Shown: in pieces, positions 24,221 through 32,833 of the stretch | Layout of the letters: every line of letters begins with the position of its first letter | Position numbering within the stretch: the stretch's first letter is position 1 | Assembly (NCBI RefSeq): GCF_029871235.1 | Contig: NZ_SSOM01000082.1 | Coordinates: 31,004-95,003, forward strand | Length of the DNA stretch: 64,000 nt | Source of the DNA: Pseudomonas sp. BN411 | GTDB taxonomy: Bacteria > Pseudomonadota > Gammaproteobacteria > Pseudomonadales > Pseudomonadaceae | Direction: 5' to 3' | The notes under the pieces: model-generated | Told to the model about the DNA's origin: nothing | Databases searched by the model: none | The model's input: the letters and a program-made list of their open reading frames with translations, nothing else | Program-made: the position numbers and the translations under genes

Positions 24221-24538
24221 ATGTACAAGCTGTGTTTCTACGTTCCGGAGAGCCATCTGGAACCTGTGAAAAAAGCCATTTTCGCAGCGGGCGGGGGGCG
24301 CATCGGTGCCTATGACAGCTGCTGCTGGCAGGCGCTCGGGCAGGGTCAATTCCGTCCGCTCGAGGGCAGCAGTCCCTACCTGGGCCAGACCGGCACCGTC
24401 GAGCATGTAGCCGAATGGAAGGTGGAAATGGTCGTCGCCGACGAACTGATCCACGAAGCGGTCAAGGCTCTGAAGAAGGCCCATCCCTACGAGACTCCGG
24501 CTTTCGAGGTCTGGCGCCTCTCCGACCTGGTGTTCTGA
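24221..24538 (+). CDS. YqfO/NIF3-like small protein
   Basis: A 105-aa protein (MYKLCFYVPESHLEPVKKAI) resembling the stand-alone middle domain of YqfO/NIF3-family proteins, which has a CutA/PII-like ferredoxin fold: the motifs AIFAAGGGRIGAYDSCCWQ, GTVEHVAEWKVEM and KKAHPYETPAFEVW are conserved in this family. Its biochemical role is not established. The ribosome-binding site GGAGAACCCG precedes the ATG. It ends head-to-head with the AraC gene with no gap between stop codons. Confidence 0.85.
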   Translation: MYKLCFYVPESHLEPVKKAIFAAGGGRIGAYDSCCWQALGQGQFRPLEGSSPYLGQTGTVEHVAEWKVEMVVADELIHEAVKALKKAHPYETPAFEVWRLSDLVF

Positions 24539-25411
24539 TCAGCGAAACGCCGCGCGGTAGGCCCCCGGCGTAGCGCCCACCGCCGCGCGGAAGCGATTGC
24601 TGAAGTGACTGGCACTGGCAAAGCCGCAGGCCAGGGCGATTTCTCCAAGGGGCAACTCGCCATCGCGCAACAATTTGCGCGCCCGCTCCAGCCGGCGCGC
24701 CAGCACGTACTGGTGCGGCGGCATGCCGAAGCTCTCGCGAAACATCCGCGCGAAGTGATATTCCGACAGCGCCGCAAAGGTCGCCAGTTCGCCCAGGCTG
24801 ATCGGCTCGGCCAGGCGATTCTCAATGTACTCCATGAGGCGCCGGCGCAGCACCGGTGCCAGTCCCCCTTTCAGGCGCAGGCCATCCCGCATCCCGACCT
24901 GGGTCAGCAGGCTGTGGTGGATCATGTCGTGGGCCAGGCTGGTCGCCCGCAGGCGTTCGGCGGGCTCATCCCAGTCCAGGGTGATCAGCTGGCGGAAGTT
25001 CCGCGCCTGCTGCGGATCGTCGAGGAAGGTGCGTTCGCGCAGCTGCAATTCACGGGGTTCCCGATCCAGCAAGGTGACCGCGGCCTGGGCGAAGTGCTCG
25101 GCGCTGAAGTAGAGGTGTGCCAGGCGGATTTCACCGTTGATCACCCATGAGGATTCATGCCCGGCGGGAAGGATGCACAGCTTGTCCGGCGCGCCCTTGG
25201 TATCCGGACGCTCGCGGCGGAAGGTGCCGGTGCCGCCCGCCAGGTAGCAGGACAGCGTGTGCACCTTCGGCCCCTGGTAGTCCCGGGCGTCGTGGTGGTT
25301 GCTCCAGAGTGCCGCGCCCAGGCCATCGCCCAGCTCCGCGCAATGCTCCAGGCGAGCGTTGGGCGAACTGCTGAGGGACTGGAATACCTGGTTCTGTTCG
25401 AGCAGGGACAT
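24539..25411 (-). CDS. AraC-family transcriptional regulator
   Basis: A 290-aa protein from ATG at 25411 (MSLLEQNQVFQSLSSSP). Residues about 190-285 form the AraC DNA-binding domain with two helix-turn-helix units (ISLGELATFAALSEYHFARM and LGEIALACGFASASHFSNRF) and the closing PGAYRAAFR. The N-terminal part is cupin-like (HTLSCYLAGGTGTFRRE, PAGHESSW), a likely effector domain. It is divergent from the DMT transporter gene (149 bp), so control of that transporter is likely, though the ligand is unknown. Confidence 0.88.
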   Translation of the reverse strand: MSLLEQNQVFQSLSSSPNARLEHCAELGDGLGAALWSNHHDARDYQGPKVHTLSCYLAGGTGTFRRERPDTKGAPDKLCILPAGHESSWVINGEIRLAHLYFSAEHFAQAAVTLLDREPRELQLRERTFLDDPQQARNFRQLITLDWDEPAERLRATSLAHDMIHHSLLTQVGMRDGLRLKGGLAPVLRRRLMEYIENRLAEPISLGELATFAALSEYHFARMFRESFGMPPHQYVLARRLERARKLLRDGELPLGEIALACGFASASHFSNRFRAAVGATPGAYRAAFR

Positions 25412-25559
25412 GGGCAGGGCCGGCCGGTTGGCGAATGGGGTCCATGCTAACGCGCGTGGATTCGCGCGGGCAGTCTCCCGACGAGATAAGCGCAAGTTTG
25501 TGCAAGCGGGGCAGAGGGGGCGAGCGGAGACTGGCTCCATCGAAACCGGAGTCACCGTG

Positions 25560-26465
25560 ATGAACCTGTCCCTCTATCTGCTCACCGTCCTGATCTGGGG
25601 CACCACCTGGATCGCCATCAAGCTGCAGATGGGCAGCGTCGCCATTCCCGCCTCCATCGCCTACCGCTTTGCCCTGGCCGCCGCCGTGCTCTTCGCCATC
25701 CTGCTGCTCAGCCGCCGCCTGCAGAAGCTCGACAGCCGCGCCCAGATGATCTGCCTGGCCCAGGGCCTGTGCCTGTTCTGCGTCAACTTCATGTGCTTCT
25801 ACACCGCCAGCCAGTGGATCCCCAGCGGCCTGATCGCCGTGGTGTTCTCGACCGCCACCCTGTGGAACGCCCTCAATGCACGCATCTTCTTCGGCCAGCG
25901 CATCGCGCCCAACGTGCTCGCCGGTGGCGGCCTCGGCCTTCTCGGCCTGGGGCTGCTGTTCTGGCCGGAGCTCTCGCACCACAGCGCCAGCCGTGAAACT
26001 TTCATCGGCCTGGGGTTGGCCCTGCTGGGCACCCTGTGTTTCTCCGCCGGCAACATGCTCTCCAGCCTGCAGCAGAAGGCCGGTCTCAAGCCGCTTACCA
26101 CCAATGCCTGGGGCATGCTCTACGGCGCCCTGATGCTCAGCGCCTGGTGCCTGGTCAGTGGCACGTCGTTCGACATGGAATGGAACACCCGCTACATCGG
26201 TTCGCTGCTCTACCTGGCCATTCCCGGCTCGGTGATCGGCTTCACCGCCTACCTGACCCTGGTGGGCCGCATGGGGCCGGAACGCGCCGCCTACTGCACC
26301 GTGCTGTTCCCGGTGGTGGCGCTGAACATCTCGGCCTTCGTCGAGGGCTACCAGTGGACCCTGCCAGCGCTGTTCGGCCTGGCCCTGGTAATGGCCGGCA
26401 ACGTACTGGTGTTCCGCAAGCCCAAGCCGGCCATGCCTGCCACTGCCACGGCGGGCCGCGTATGA
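25560..26465 (+). CDS. DMT/EamA-family transporter
   Basis: A 301-aa membrane protein with ten predicted transmembrane segments in two EamA repeats. It starts MNLSLYLLTVLIWGTTWIAI, with a conserved IWGTTW in the first segment. EamA members export metabolites such as amino acids; the substrate is not evident here. The start ATG at 25560 is preceded in frame by GTG at 25557. The gene overlaps the following cupin gene by the ATGA motif and is divergent from the AraC regulator, so the three may work together. Confidence 0.85.
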   Translation: MNLSLYLLTVLIWGTTWIAIKLQMGSVAIPASIAYRFALAAAVLFAILLLSRRLQKLDSRAQMICLAQGLCLFCVNFMCFYTASQWIPSGLIAVVFSTATLWNALNARIFFGQRIAPNVLAGGGLGLLGLGLLFWPELSHHSASRETFIGLGLALLGTLCFSAGNMLSSLQQKAGLKPLTTNAWGMLYGALMLSAWCLVSGTSFDMEWNTRYIGSLLYLAIPGSVIGFTAYLTLVGRMGPERAAYCTVLFPVVALNISAFVEGYQWTLPALFGLALVMAGNVLVFRKPKPAMPATATAGRV

Positions 26466-26782
26466 GCGCCGGGCAAGTGGTGCGCAGCCGCGATTTCATT
26501 GCGGACAGAGCCTGGGGCGCGCTGGACATCGCCAACCTCGACGGCACCACGGTGCGCCTGCACTGGACCGACCAGCCCTACATCTGGCACGTCAACGATG
26601 GCCAGGAGGTTTTCGTGGTGCTGGATGGCGAGGTGGAAATGCGCTACCGGGACGCGGGAGAAGAACATCGGGTCCAGCTGGGCGTGGGGGATATCTTCTA
26701 CGCCGGAATCGGCTGCGAGCATGTCGCCCATCCCAAGGGAGCGGCACGCATTCTGGTGATCGAGAAGGAGGGCAGTGTCTAG
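26462..26782 (+). CDS. Cupin-domain protein
   Basis: A 106-aa protein whose ATG overlaps the DMT transporter stop codon (ATGA). The sequence VFVVLDGEVEMRYRDAGEE followed by GVGDIFYAGIGCEHVAHP fits the two conserved cupin motifs of a small single-domain cupin; histidines in the second motif suggest metal binding. Translation is likely coupled to the transporter. Substrate or enzymatic role is unknown. Confidence 0.8.
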   Translation: MSAGQVVRSRDFIADRAWGALDIANLDGTTVRLHWTDQPYIWHVNDGQEVFVVLDGEVEMRYRDAGEEHRVQLGVGDIFYAGIGCEHVAHPKGAARILVIEKEGSV

Positions 26783-26789
26783 TCCGACT

Positions 26790-27326
26790 TCAACCGTTGA
26801 GAGGATGGCTCAGGTAGAGCGCGACCTCTTCAGGCGCCACCTCGGTCGGGTCGTAGAGCATGGTGTTGAGGCCGCAGAAGGTGAAGCCGGCGCGTTGGTA
26901 GAAGCCGATGGCCGGGTGGTTGCTGGTCTGGGTTTCCAGCCACAGGCAGCGCATTGCCTGGCTGCGTGCGTAGGTCATGGCACCGCCCAGGAGCGCCCGG
27001 CCGATTCCCTGGCCCTGGTGATTTGGTGCCACGAACAGCGCGCTCAATTCGGCGCTGCGGTTCCAGGGCACCAGGCGCACGCAGGCGAAACCGGCCAGGC
27101 TGCCGTCGCGGGCCTCGGCGGCCAGGGCGAAGTCGGCATCGGCCACGTCATCGGGGAAGCCCCTGGCGTCATAGGCCTTGTGGAAGGGCTCGGGCAGCGC
27201 TTCCTCCACCAGCCGCAGGGCCAGGCCATCGGCCTCGACCCGCCAGATATGGGACGTGCAGTAGGAGGCATCGAATGCGGCGAGCCGGTCGCTGTCGGCC
27301 GGTACGCGAAGGGGACGGTAGTTCAT
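26790..27326 (-). CDS. GNAT-family N-acetyltransferase
   Basis: A 178-aa protein from ATG at 27326 (MNYRPLRVPADSDRL). An ATG three codons upstream overlaps the ribosome-binding site AAGG; the inner start gives a normal spacing. The acetyl-CoA-binding motif is HQGQGIGRALLGGAMTYARS, followed by ETQTSNHPAIGFYQRAGF, which is typical of small-molecule GNATs. The closing FCGLNTMLYDPTEVAPEEV resembles streptothricin acetyltransferases, but resistance cannot be inferred from this alone. It faces the cupin gene with only 7 bp between stops. Confidence 0.82.
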   Translation of the reverse strand: MNYRPLRVPADSDRLAAFDASYCTSHIWRVEADGLALRLVEEALPEPFHKAYDARGFPDDVADADFALAAEARDGSLAGFACVRLVPWNRSAELSALFVAPNHQGQGIGRALLGGAMTYARSQAMRCLWLETQTSNHPAIGFYQRAGFTFCGLNTMLYDPTEVAPEEVALYLSHPLNG

Positions 27327-27347
27327 CGTGGACATCCTTGTGGGGCG

Positions 27348-27716
27348 TCAGCGGAATCTCGCGAACACCCGTTCCGACAGTAGCAATGCGGCCATTACCG
27401 GATAGCAGAGGTAATGCACCAGCAACAGCAGGACGCCCATGGGGCTGGGAGTGTCCTGCAAGGTCATCATCGCCAGCAGTCCTAGGTATAGCAGCCCGAG
27501 CAGGCCGCCGTAGCCAAGGACGATGCGCCAGCGCTCGCCCGGTTCCGGTGCGCGGTGCTGGATGAAGCGGAAGGCCAGGGCCAGCAGGGCGGCCGTGGCG
27601 GCGGCGATCAGCAGGGTGGCGAAAATGCCGCCAACTTTGGCGAAGCTGCGCAAGAGCAGGTTCAGGACGATGGTCAGGGCCACGCCGCCGACGGCGTAGC
27701 GCATGGGGAGCGACAT
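27348..27716 (-). CDS. Small integral membrane protein of unknown function
   Basis: A 122-aa protein from ATG at 27716 (GAGGAA upstream). It has four hydrophobic segments: VALTIVLNLLL, IFATLLIAAATAALLALAF, IVLGYGGLLGLLYLGLLAMM and VLLLLVHYLCYPVMAALLL. No catalytic motif is visible. It lies 21 bp upstream of the GNAT gene on the same strand and is probably co-transcribed with it. I do not recognise a named family. Confidence 0.7.
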   Translation of the reverse strand: MSLPMRYAVGGVALTIVLNLLLRSFAKVGGIFATLLIAAATAALLALAFRFIQHRAPEPGERWRIVLGYGGLLGLLYLGLLAMMTLQDTPSPMGVLLLLVHYLCYPVMAALLLSERVFARFR

Positions 27717-27775
27717 GGTGGTTCCTCGGGACCGGGACGGGGATAACTCTAGCTGAGAGGCCATGAACGCACGTC

Positions 27776-27815
27776 GCGTTGGGCCTCGCTGCGCTCGGCG
27801 CCAACCTACGGGGGC
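27776..27815. repeat. Family-C intergenic repeat, half copy
   Basis: GTTGGGCCTCGCTGCGCTCGGCGCCAACCTACG-type sequence, related to the longer copies at 40191, 63697 and 63861. Confidence 0.6.
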
Positions 27816-27816
27816 G

Positions 27817-28647
27817 TCACAACTCGACGCCGAGGCCGAAGCGCTTCTTCAGCACCCGATCCAGCAGCGATCTCGGTACCCAGCGTGCCAGCAGGGGCAG
27901 GGCGCGGCTGCCGTTGCCGATGCGTACCAGCGACGGGCGCGGTTTGCGTTGCACCGCGGCAAGCAGGGTGCGGGCGAAGTCTTCGGCCGGGGTGGGATTG
28001 TCCTGGGAGGCGCGTGCGCGGGCGCGGATGCCTTCGCGCACCGGCCACCAGGGCGAACCCTCGGCAATCAGGTTTTCCGCCTCGCGGGTGGCGCTGGCGC
28101 CGAAGCTGGAGGCGATGGCGCCGGGCTGCACTTCCATCAGGTCGATGCCGAAGGGCGCCAGTTCCAGGCGCAGGGCATCGGAGAGGGCATGCACGGCCGC
28201 CTTGGAGGCGCAGTAGGCACCGGCGAAGGGGGTGACCAGCACGCCGGAGACGCTGCCGATGTTCACCACCAGGCCACGGCGTTTGCGCAGCAACGGGAAG
28301 CAGGCGCGGGTCACGTCCACCAGGGCGAAGACGTTGGTGTCGAACTGCTTGCGCAGGGCCTCGACGCCGCCGTCCAGCAGCGGCCCCATGGCGCCGAAAC
28401 CGGCGTTGTTCACCAGCACGTCGAGGCCGCCTTCCTCCCGCTCCAGGCGCGCGGCGAGGGCCGCTACTGCGGGCTGGTCATTGACGTCCAGTGCAACGGC
28501 GGTGAATCCGGCGGCTTCCAGCGCGGCCAGGTCCTGAGCCTTGCGGGCGGTAGCCCAGACGCTGTAGCCGGCGGCCTTGAAGGTGTTGGCCAGGGCGCGG
28601 CCGATGCCGCTGGAGCAACCGGTGATCAGGGCGGTGGGGGTGGGCAT
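27817..28647 (-). CDS. Short-chain dehydrogenase/reductase
   Basis: A 276-aa protein. It shows the Rossmann motif TGCSSGIGRA (residues about 9-18), NNAG, the catalytic serine in NIGSVSG and the YCASK tetrad (Y-x3-K). The N-terminal charge pattern cannot fix NAD versus NADP. The length and motifs fit classical SDR enzymes. Substrate is unknown. It starts at 28647, near a family-B repeat, and its stop lies 100 bp from the small membrane protein. Confidence 0.87.
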   Translation of the reverse strand: MPTPTALITGCSSGIGRALANTFKAAGYSVWATARKAQDLAALEAAGFTAVALDVNDQPAVAALAARLEREEGGLDVLVNNAGFGAMGPLLDGGVEALRKQFDTNVFALVDVTRACFPLLRKRRGLVVNIGSVSGVLVTPFAGAYCASKAAVHALSDALRLELAPFGIDLMEVQPGAIASSFGASATREAENLIAEGSPWWPVREGIRARARASQDNPTPAEDFARTLLAAVQRKPRPSLVRIGNGSRALPLLARWVPRSLLDRVLKKRFGLGVEL

Positions 28648-28678
28648 CTCGAGTCCTTTGCAGAGGTGGCGTCCGGTT

Positions 28679-28799
28679 CACCCTCTCCCCAGCCCTCTCC
28701 CTGTAGGGAGAGGGAGCCGTCCGTGCCACCGTCGAGGTTTGCGCGGGTTGTTTGTCTCCCCTCTCCCGCTTGCGGGAGAGGGGCCGGGGGAGAGGGTGC
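28679..28799. repeat. Two family-B repeats (CCCTCTCCC...GGGAGAGGG)
   Basis: Two short palindromes, CCCTCTCCCTGTAGGGAGAGGG and CCCTCTCCCGCTTGCGGGAG, about 60 bp apart, between the SDR gene and the hypothetical at 28807. Each can form a stable stem. Confidence 0.7.
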
Positions 28800-28806
28800 T
28801 CTTGGT

Positions 28807-29271
28807 TCAGTCGACGAATGTGCCACGCAGATTGGCGGCGCGAAACTCCAGGGATTGTGCGCGATAACCCTGGCGAATGGGCGGCAGGGCGAGGCAGTCC
28901 TGCCATTGGGCACCCGGCTGCAGTTCGGAAGGGCCGAGGTAGCGCGGACGTTCGTAGCTGGGCTGGGCCAGGTTGATGGTGTCGCCGGGGCGGAAGGCCT
29001 GTACCTGCCAGGCGAAATCACGCAGGACCGCGTCGCCGCCGTTGCGTACCTGGATCGACAGCGGGCGGTCGGAGGGGCAGCTTTGCGGAGCGTAGGAGAG
29101 CTGGATATCGAGGCGGGAGAAACGGCGTTCCGTGCCGCGTTCTTCCCAGAGCACCCAGAGGGCGATCAGGGCCACGCCGAGGACGGCCGCCAGGGACAGC
29201 GGCAGGGCCTTGGCCGGGTAGCGCAGCAGCAGGATCAGCCAGGTCAGGAAGAGAACGGCGCCAATCAGCAT
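28807..29271 (-). CDS. Membrane-anchored hypothetical protein
   Basis: A 154-aa protein with two N-terminal membrane segments (MLIGAVLFLTWLILLL and LPLSLAAVLGVALIALWVLW) followed by a soluble, probably beta-rich periplasmic domain (SIQVRNGGDAVLRDFAWQVQ). Homologues are often labelled multidrug transporter in databases, which the sequence does not support because there are only two membrane segments. It is coded between the alginate operon end and the SDR gene, separated from algA by a family-A repeat. Confidence 0.65.
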   Translation of the reverse strand: MLIGAVLFLTWLILLLRYPAKALPLSLAAVLGVALIALWVLWEERGTERRFSRLDIQLSYAPQSCPSDRPLSIQVRNGGDAVLRDFAWQVQAFRPGDTINLAQPSYERPRYLGPSELQPGAQWQDCLALPPIRQGYRAQSLEFRAANLRGTFVD

Positions 29272-29319
29272 GGAAAGACCTCCTTGAGGCCTTCCATGCT
29301 AGCAAGAGTGCCTATAACC

Positions 29320-29377
29320 GAGGAGCGAGCTTGCTCGCGAAAGGTCGCCCCTTCGCCAGCAAGCCGGCTCCTACAGG
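29320..29377. repeat. Family-A-related repeat downstream of algA
   Basis: GCGAGCTTGCTCGCGA (29325-29340) followed by a cysteine-like GCCGGCTCCTACAGG end. The stem may serve as the 3' end of the alginate transcript, as no T-rich terminator is present after algA. Confidence 0.5.
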
Positions 29378-30820
29378 TCAGCGGGCGATGCTGTGCACCG
29401 TCGCGCTTTGCGGCGCGCGGCCATAGACGTCATCCAGACGCTCGATGTCGTCTTCACCCAGGTAGCTGCCGGACTGCACCTCGATGATCTCCAGCGGAAT
29501 CTTGCCCGGGTTGGCCAGGCGGTGCACGGAGGCGATCGGGATGTAGGTCGACTGGTTTTCGGTGAGCAGGAACACCTTCTCGTCACAGGTCACCTGGGCA
29601 GTGCCGGAGACCACGATCCAGTGTTCGGCACGGTGGTGGTGCATCTGCAGCGAAAGCTGCGCACCCGGCTTCACGGTGATGTGCTTGACCTGGAAGCGGC
29701 CACCCATGTCCACCGAGTCGTAGGAACCCCAGGGGCGGTACACGGCGCAGTGGTTCTGGGTTTCGCTGCGGCCATCGGCATCCAGCTTGTTGACCAGCTT
29801 CTTCACGTCCTGCACGCGGTCCTTGTGGGCGATCATCATGGCGTCCTTGGTTTCCACCACCACCACGTCGTCCAGGCCGATCACCGATACCAGCTTGCCG
29901 TTGCCGTGCACCAGGCAGTTATGGCTGTCCTGCACCACCACGTCGCCCTTGGTGACGTTGCCGTCCTGGTCCTTGTCGTGCACTTCCCAGATGGAGCTCC
30001 AGCTGCCCACGTCGTTCCAGCCGGCGGAGAGCGGCACCACGCAGGCACGCTCGGTCTTCTCCATTACCGCGTAGTCGATGGAGTTGTCCGGGCAGCAGGC
30101 GAAGGTGGCCGAGTCGATGCTCACCGCGATGCCGTCACGCTTGCTGCGCTCCAGGGCCAGCAGGCAGGTGTCGTAGATGTCCACGTCGTGGTGCTTCAGC
30201 TCTTCCAGGAAGCGGCTGGCGCGGAACAGGAACATGCCGCTGTTCCAGAAGTAGTCGCCGGACTCCACGTACTGGCGGGCCAGGTCTTCGTTCGGCTTCT
30301 CGACGAACTCGGCAACGCGGCTGATGCCATCCGGCAGGCGGACATCGGCCTTGCTGCGGATGTAGCCATAACCGGTTTCCGGGCGCTCGGCGGGAACGCC
30401 GAAGAGCACCATCTCGCCCTTCTCGGCGGCGATGGTGGCCAGTGCCAGGGCCTGCTGGAAGGCACGCTGGTCACGCAGCACGTGGTCGGCCGGAAGCACC
30501 AGCATCAGCTCGTCACGGCCTTCGGCCAGAAGCTGCATGGCAGCGATCGCCACGGCCGGCGCGGTGTTGCGGCCGAAGGGCTCGAGCAGCATGGCCTGGG
30601 CCTGGATGCCGACGGCGTCGAGCTGCTCCTGCACGATGAAGCGGTGATCCTGGTTGGCCACCAGGACGGCCTGTTGCATGCCGTCGAAGTTCAGGCGCAG
30701 CAGGGTCTGCTGGAAAAGGGTCTGATCGCCGGTGAGGGCGAGGAACTGCTTGGGATACTGCTTGCGCGAAAGAGGCCAGAGGCGAGAGCCGCTACCGCCA
30801 GAGAGGATCACGGGAATCAT
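29378..30820 (-). CDS. algA: Mannose-1-phosphate guanylyltransferase / mannose-6-phosphate isomerase
   Basis: A 480-aa bifunctional enzyme from ATG at 30820 (MIPVILSGGSGSRLWPLSRK). The N-terminal pyrophosphorylase domain carries the GGSGSRLWPLSRKQYPKQF signature; the C-terminal domain is a type II PMI cupin with QMHHHRAEHWIVVSGTA. It makes mannose 6-phosphate from fructose 6-phosphate and GDP-mannose from mannose 1-phosphate, feeding AlgD. It is the last gene of the alginate operon, 138 bp behind algF and separated from it by a GC hairpin. Confidence 0.97.
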   Translation of the reverse strand: MIPVILSGGSGSRLWPLSRKQYPKQFLALTGDQTLFQQTLLRLNFDGMQQAVLVANQDHRFIVQEQLDAVGIQAQAMLLEPFGRNTAPAVAIAAMQLLAEGRDELMLVLPADHVLRDQRAFQQALALATIAAEKGEMVLFGVPAERPETGYGYIRSKADVRLPDGISRVAEFVEKPNEDLARQYVESGDYFWNSGMFLFRASRFLEELKHHDVDIYDTCLLALERSKRDGIAVSIDSATFACCPDNSIDYAVMEKTERACVVPLSAGWNDVGSWSSIWEVHDKDQDGNVTKGDVVVQDSHNCLVHGNGKLVSVIGLDDVVVVETKDAMMIAHKDRVQDVKKLVNKLDADGRSETQNHCAVYRPWGSYDSVDMGGRFQVKHITVKPGAQLSLQMHHHRAEHWIVVSGTAQVTCDEKVFLLTENQSTYIPIASVHRLANPGKIPLEIIEVQSGSYLGEDDIERLDDVYGRAPQSATVHSIAR

Positions 30821-30909
30821 GGTGTTTCTCCTAGAACTGTCATGGTTTGAGGGCACTGCTTCCATCGATCACATTTCTTTCTTTCCCGCCCTCTGCGTGG
30901 CGGGTAATG

Positions 30910-30935
30910 ACCGGCGCGGTTCATCCCGCGCCGGT
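30910..30935 (-). terminator. GC-rich hairpin between algF and algA
   Basis: Perfect 10-bp arms (ACCGGCGCGG at 30910-30919, CCGCGCCGGT at 30926-30935) with a 6-nt loop. There is no T-run on the algF side (reading leftward AATTACCC), so it is more likely an RNA-stabilising or partial terminator element that could lower algA expression. Confidence 0.45.
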
Positions 30936-30958
30936 TCTCGCTCCGTTGAGGCCTGGCC

Positions 30959-31603
30959 TCAGGATTCGGCCGGGCGCTTGACCCAGACCGGGGAGAGCTT
31001 GCCGCCGCTGCCGGTGATGTAGAGGCAGACCACTTCACCGCGCTGCAGGGAGATGGGCTTGAGGTCGCTGACCTTGCGGGTGCCATCGAACAGGGCGAGG
31101 CCGACTTTCACCGGGTTGATCTCGCGTTCGCCACGACCCTGCGGAGCCACATCCTCGACGACCGGGGTCTTGCCGTCGGCGGTCTTCAGGGTGAGCTTCG
31201 CGTCGGACAGGTTCTGCACGCGCAGAAGGGCCTTCTGCTTGTTCGTGTAGGGCGGTTCTTCCACCAGTTGCGGGTTCTTGCCGGTCTGGTTGACCAGGGT
31301 GTAGTAGCGGTCGGCTTCCAGCTTCACCGGGAGGTTGCTGCTGCCGACCTGGGCGCTGTAGTTGCCCGCCGGGAGGAACTTGAAGTCGCTGGAGCCGAGC
31401 GGAGGTACGTCGTTCAGCGCAGTGTTGCCGACGTTGATGCTGAGCTCGCTGCTGCTGGCGTTGTAGGCGCGGACGAATGCGGAGCCCTTGGGCGCCTGCG
31501 GGCCGTACAGGCCACCTTCATCTGCCTGGGCCTGCAGGGCGCCGAGGCCGAGCACGAGGGCGCAGGCATAAGACGTCCAGCTGCGGTTGTTCTGTCGGTT
31601 CAT
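30959..31603 (-). CDS. algF: Alginate O-acetylation protein AlgF
   Basis: A 214-aa protein from ATG at 31603, with GGAGGAA upstream. It has a signal peptide (about 30 residues ending in ALQAQA) and a beta-rich mature part. AlgF works with AlgI, AlgJ and AlgX in acetylating mannuronate residues in the periplasm; it has no known catalytic residues. Length agrees with known AlgF (216 aa). It lies between algJ (69 bp) and algA. Confidence 0.96.
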   Translation of the reverse strand: MNRQNNRSWTSYACALVLGLGALQAQADEGGLYGPQAPKGSAFVRAYNASSSELSINVGNTALNDVPPLGSSDFKFLPAGNYSAQVGSSNLPVKLEADRYYTLVNQTGKNPQLVEEPPYTNKQKALLRVQNLSDAKLTLKTADGKTPVVEDVAPQGRGEREINPVKVGLALFDGTRKVSDLKPISLQRGEVVCLYITGSGGKLSPVWVKRPAES

Positions 31604-31672
31604 GAGGTGTTCCTCCATCTGCTCTCTTGATCGGGCCGGTTTCGGCCCTGTTTTCCCCTCGTGAGGGGAGAT

Positions 31673-32821
31673 TCAGTTACCCGAGCGCGAAGCCAGGCGT
31701 TCATCGGTGCCGGCGCCCTTGCGCAGGCCGGCGATCCATTCGGGGTCGAAATCGGACAGGTCGCTCAGCATCGGCAGGTAGCGTTCCGGGAATTCCCAGA
31801 TCACCAGCTGCGGCGGGGCGTCCTTCAGTTCGTCGCTCTTGAGGTACTTGAGCATCGGCAGGATCGGCCCGTGGCCGTCCTCGGCGTGGTTGACCAGGTC
31901 ACGCTGCAGGGCCTGGCGCAGGGCACCGGCGAAGTTCCACTTGTCGTTGGCGCTGTAGCTGGTGCCCACCAGCACCACCGGTACATCGCTTTCGGCGAAC
32001 AGGGCGTCGTCACCGGCGGACCCTTCGTTCTCGCTGCGGGTGGAGCGTTTCTGCAGCTGGTCCGGAGCCGGCATCAGGTTCTCGAACAGCGGGTCCAGGG
32101 GCAGGAAGCGGGTCAGGTCGCCCTTGTAGGCATCCTCGCCCTGGATTTCAGTCACGTACTGCTGCGGCGTGCCACGCAGGCTCATGGCCTCGCCCACGGC
32201 CTTGCCCAGGCTGCCGGCCACGGCTTCGGCGCCCAGCGGAGTCCAGTGGGTATCGGTCCGCAGGAAGACCTGGCCGTTGTCCTTGGCCTGTTCCAGGGTG
32301 GCGAGCAGGTCAGGGGCGAGGATTCCGGCCTTGCGCGCCACGCCACGGAAGCGCTCATAGAGGTCCTGGCGCAGGGCGGTGGGAGTGGTTTCGCCCACGT
32401 ACTCGGGGTAGAGGCGGGACTTGGACGGGATGATGGCCAGCACCAGTTCCACGTTGTGCCGCGCCAGTTCGTCGCGCACGCCCCCGATCAGTGCCAGGTT
32501 GTCACGCACATGGCGATTGCCCTCGGCTACCGGGTCGAACTCCTCGTCCGAGTAGAGCCAGCCGTCCTGGCCGATGACCACGCCCTGGCGGCCTTCGCCG
32601 AACAGTTTGTAGTCCAGCAGCGCCCAGAGGTTGGTACCCAGTTGCTTGATCGGGAACTGGTCGTCGTAGCGCTTCTCGAAGGCCTGGGCCAGCTTGCCGT
32701 CCAGCACGCTGGTTTCACTGGACACGGAGAAGCCCAGTACCCCGCGCAGGGACCACAGGCTGAGGGCCAGCAACAGGGCGGAGAAGAGCAGGATGTAGAG
32801 CAGGTTCAGGGTTCTGTTCAT
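31673..32821 (-). CDS. algJ: Alginate O-acetyltransferase AlgJ
   Basis: A 382-aa protein from ATG at 32821 (GGAG upstream), with an N-terminal uncleaved membrane segment (LYILLFSALLLALSLWSL). It has an SGNH-hydrolase-like fold: VVLVGTSYS supplies the serine and DTHWTP the Asp-x-His pair. It takes part in passing acetyl groups to alginate in the periplasm. It is 12 bp behind algI, so translation is likely coupled. Confidence 0.96.
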   Translation of the reverse strand: MNRTLNLLYILLFSALLLALSLWSLRGVLGFSVSSETSVLDGKLAQAFEKRYDDQFPIKQLGTNLWALLDYKLFGEGRQGVVIGQDGWLYSDEEFDPVAEGNRHVRDNLALIGGVRDELARHNVELVLAIIPSKSRLYPEYVGETTPTALRQDLYERFRGVARKAGILAPDLLATLEQAKDNGQVFLRTDTHWTPLGAEAVAGSLGKAVGEAMSLRGTPQQYVTEIQGEDAYKGDLTRFLPLDPLFENLMPAPDQLQKRSTRSENEGSAGDDALFAESDVPVVLVGTSYSANDKWNFAGALRQALQRDLVNHAEDGHGPILPMLKYLKSDELKDAPPQLVIWEFPERYLPMLSDLSDFDPEWIAGLRKGAGTDERLASRSGN

Positions 32822-32833
32822 GGTCGGCTCCAC

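Noticed and set aside
26790..27326. Streptothricin resistance gene
   Set aside because: The similarity is limited to a short C-terminal stretch; GNAT proteins are too diverse for that claim.
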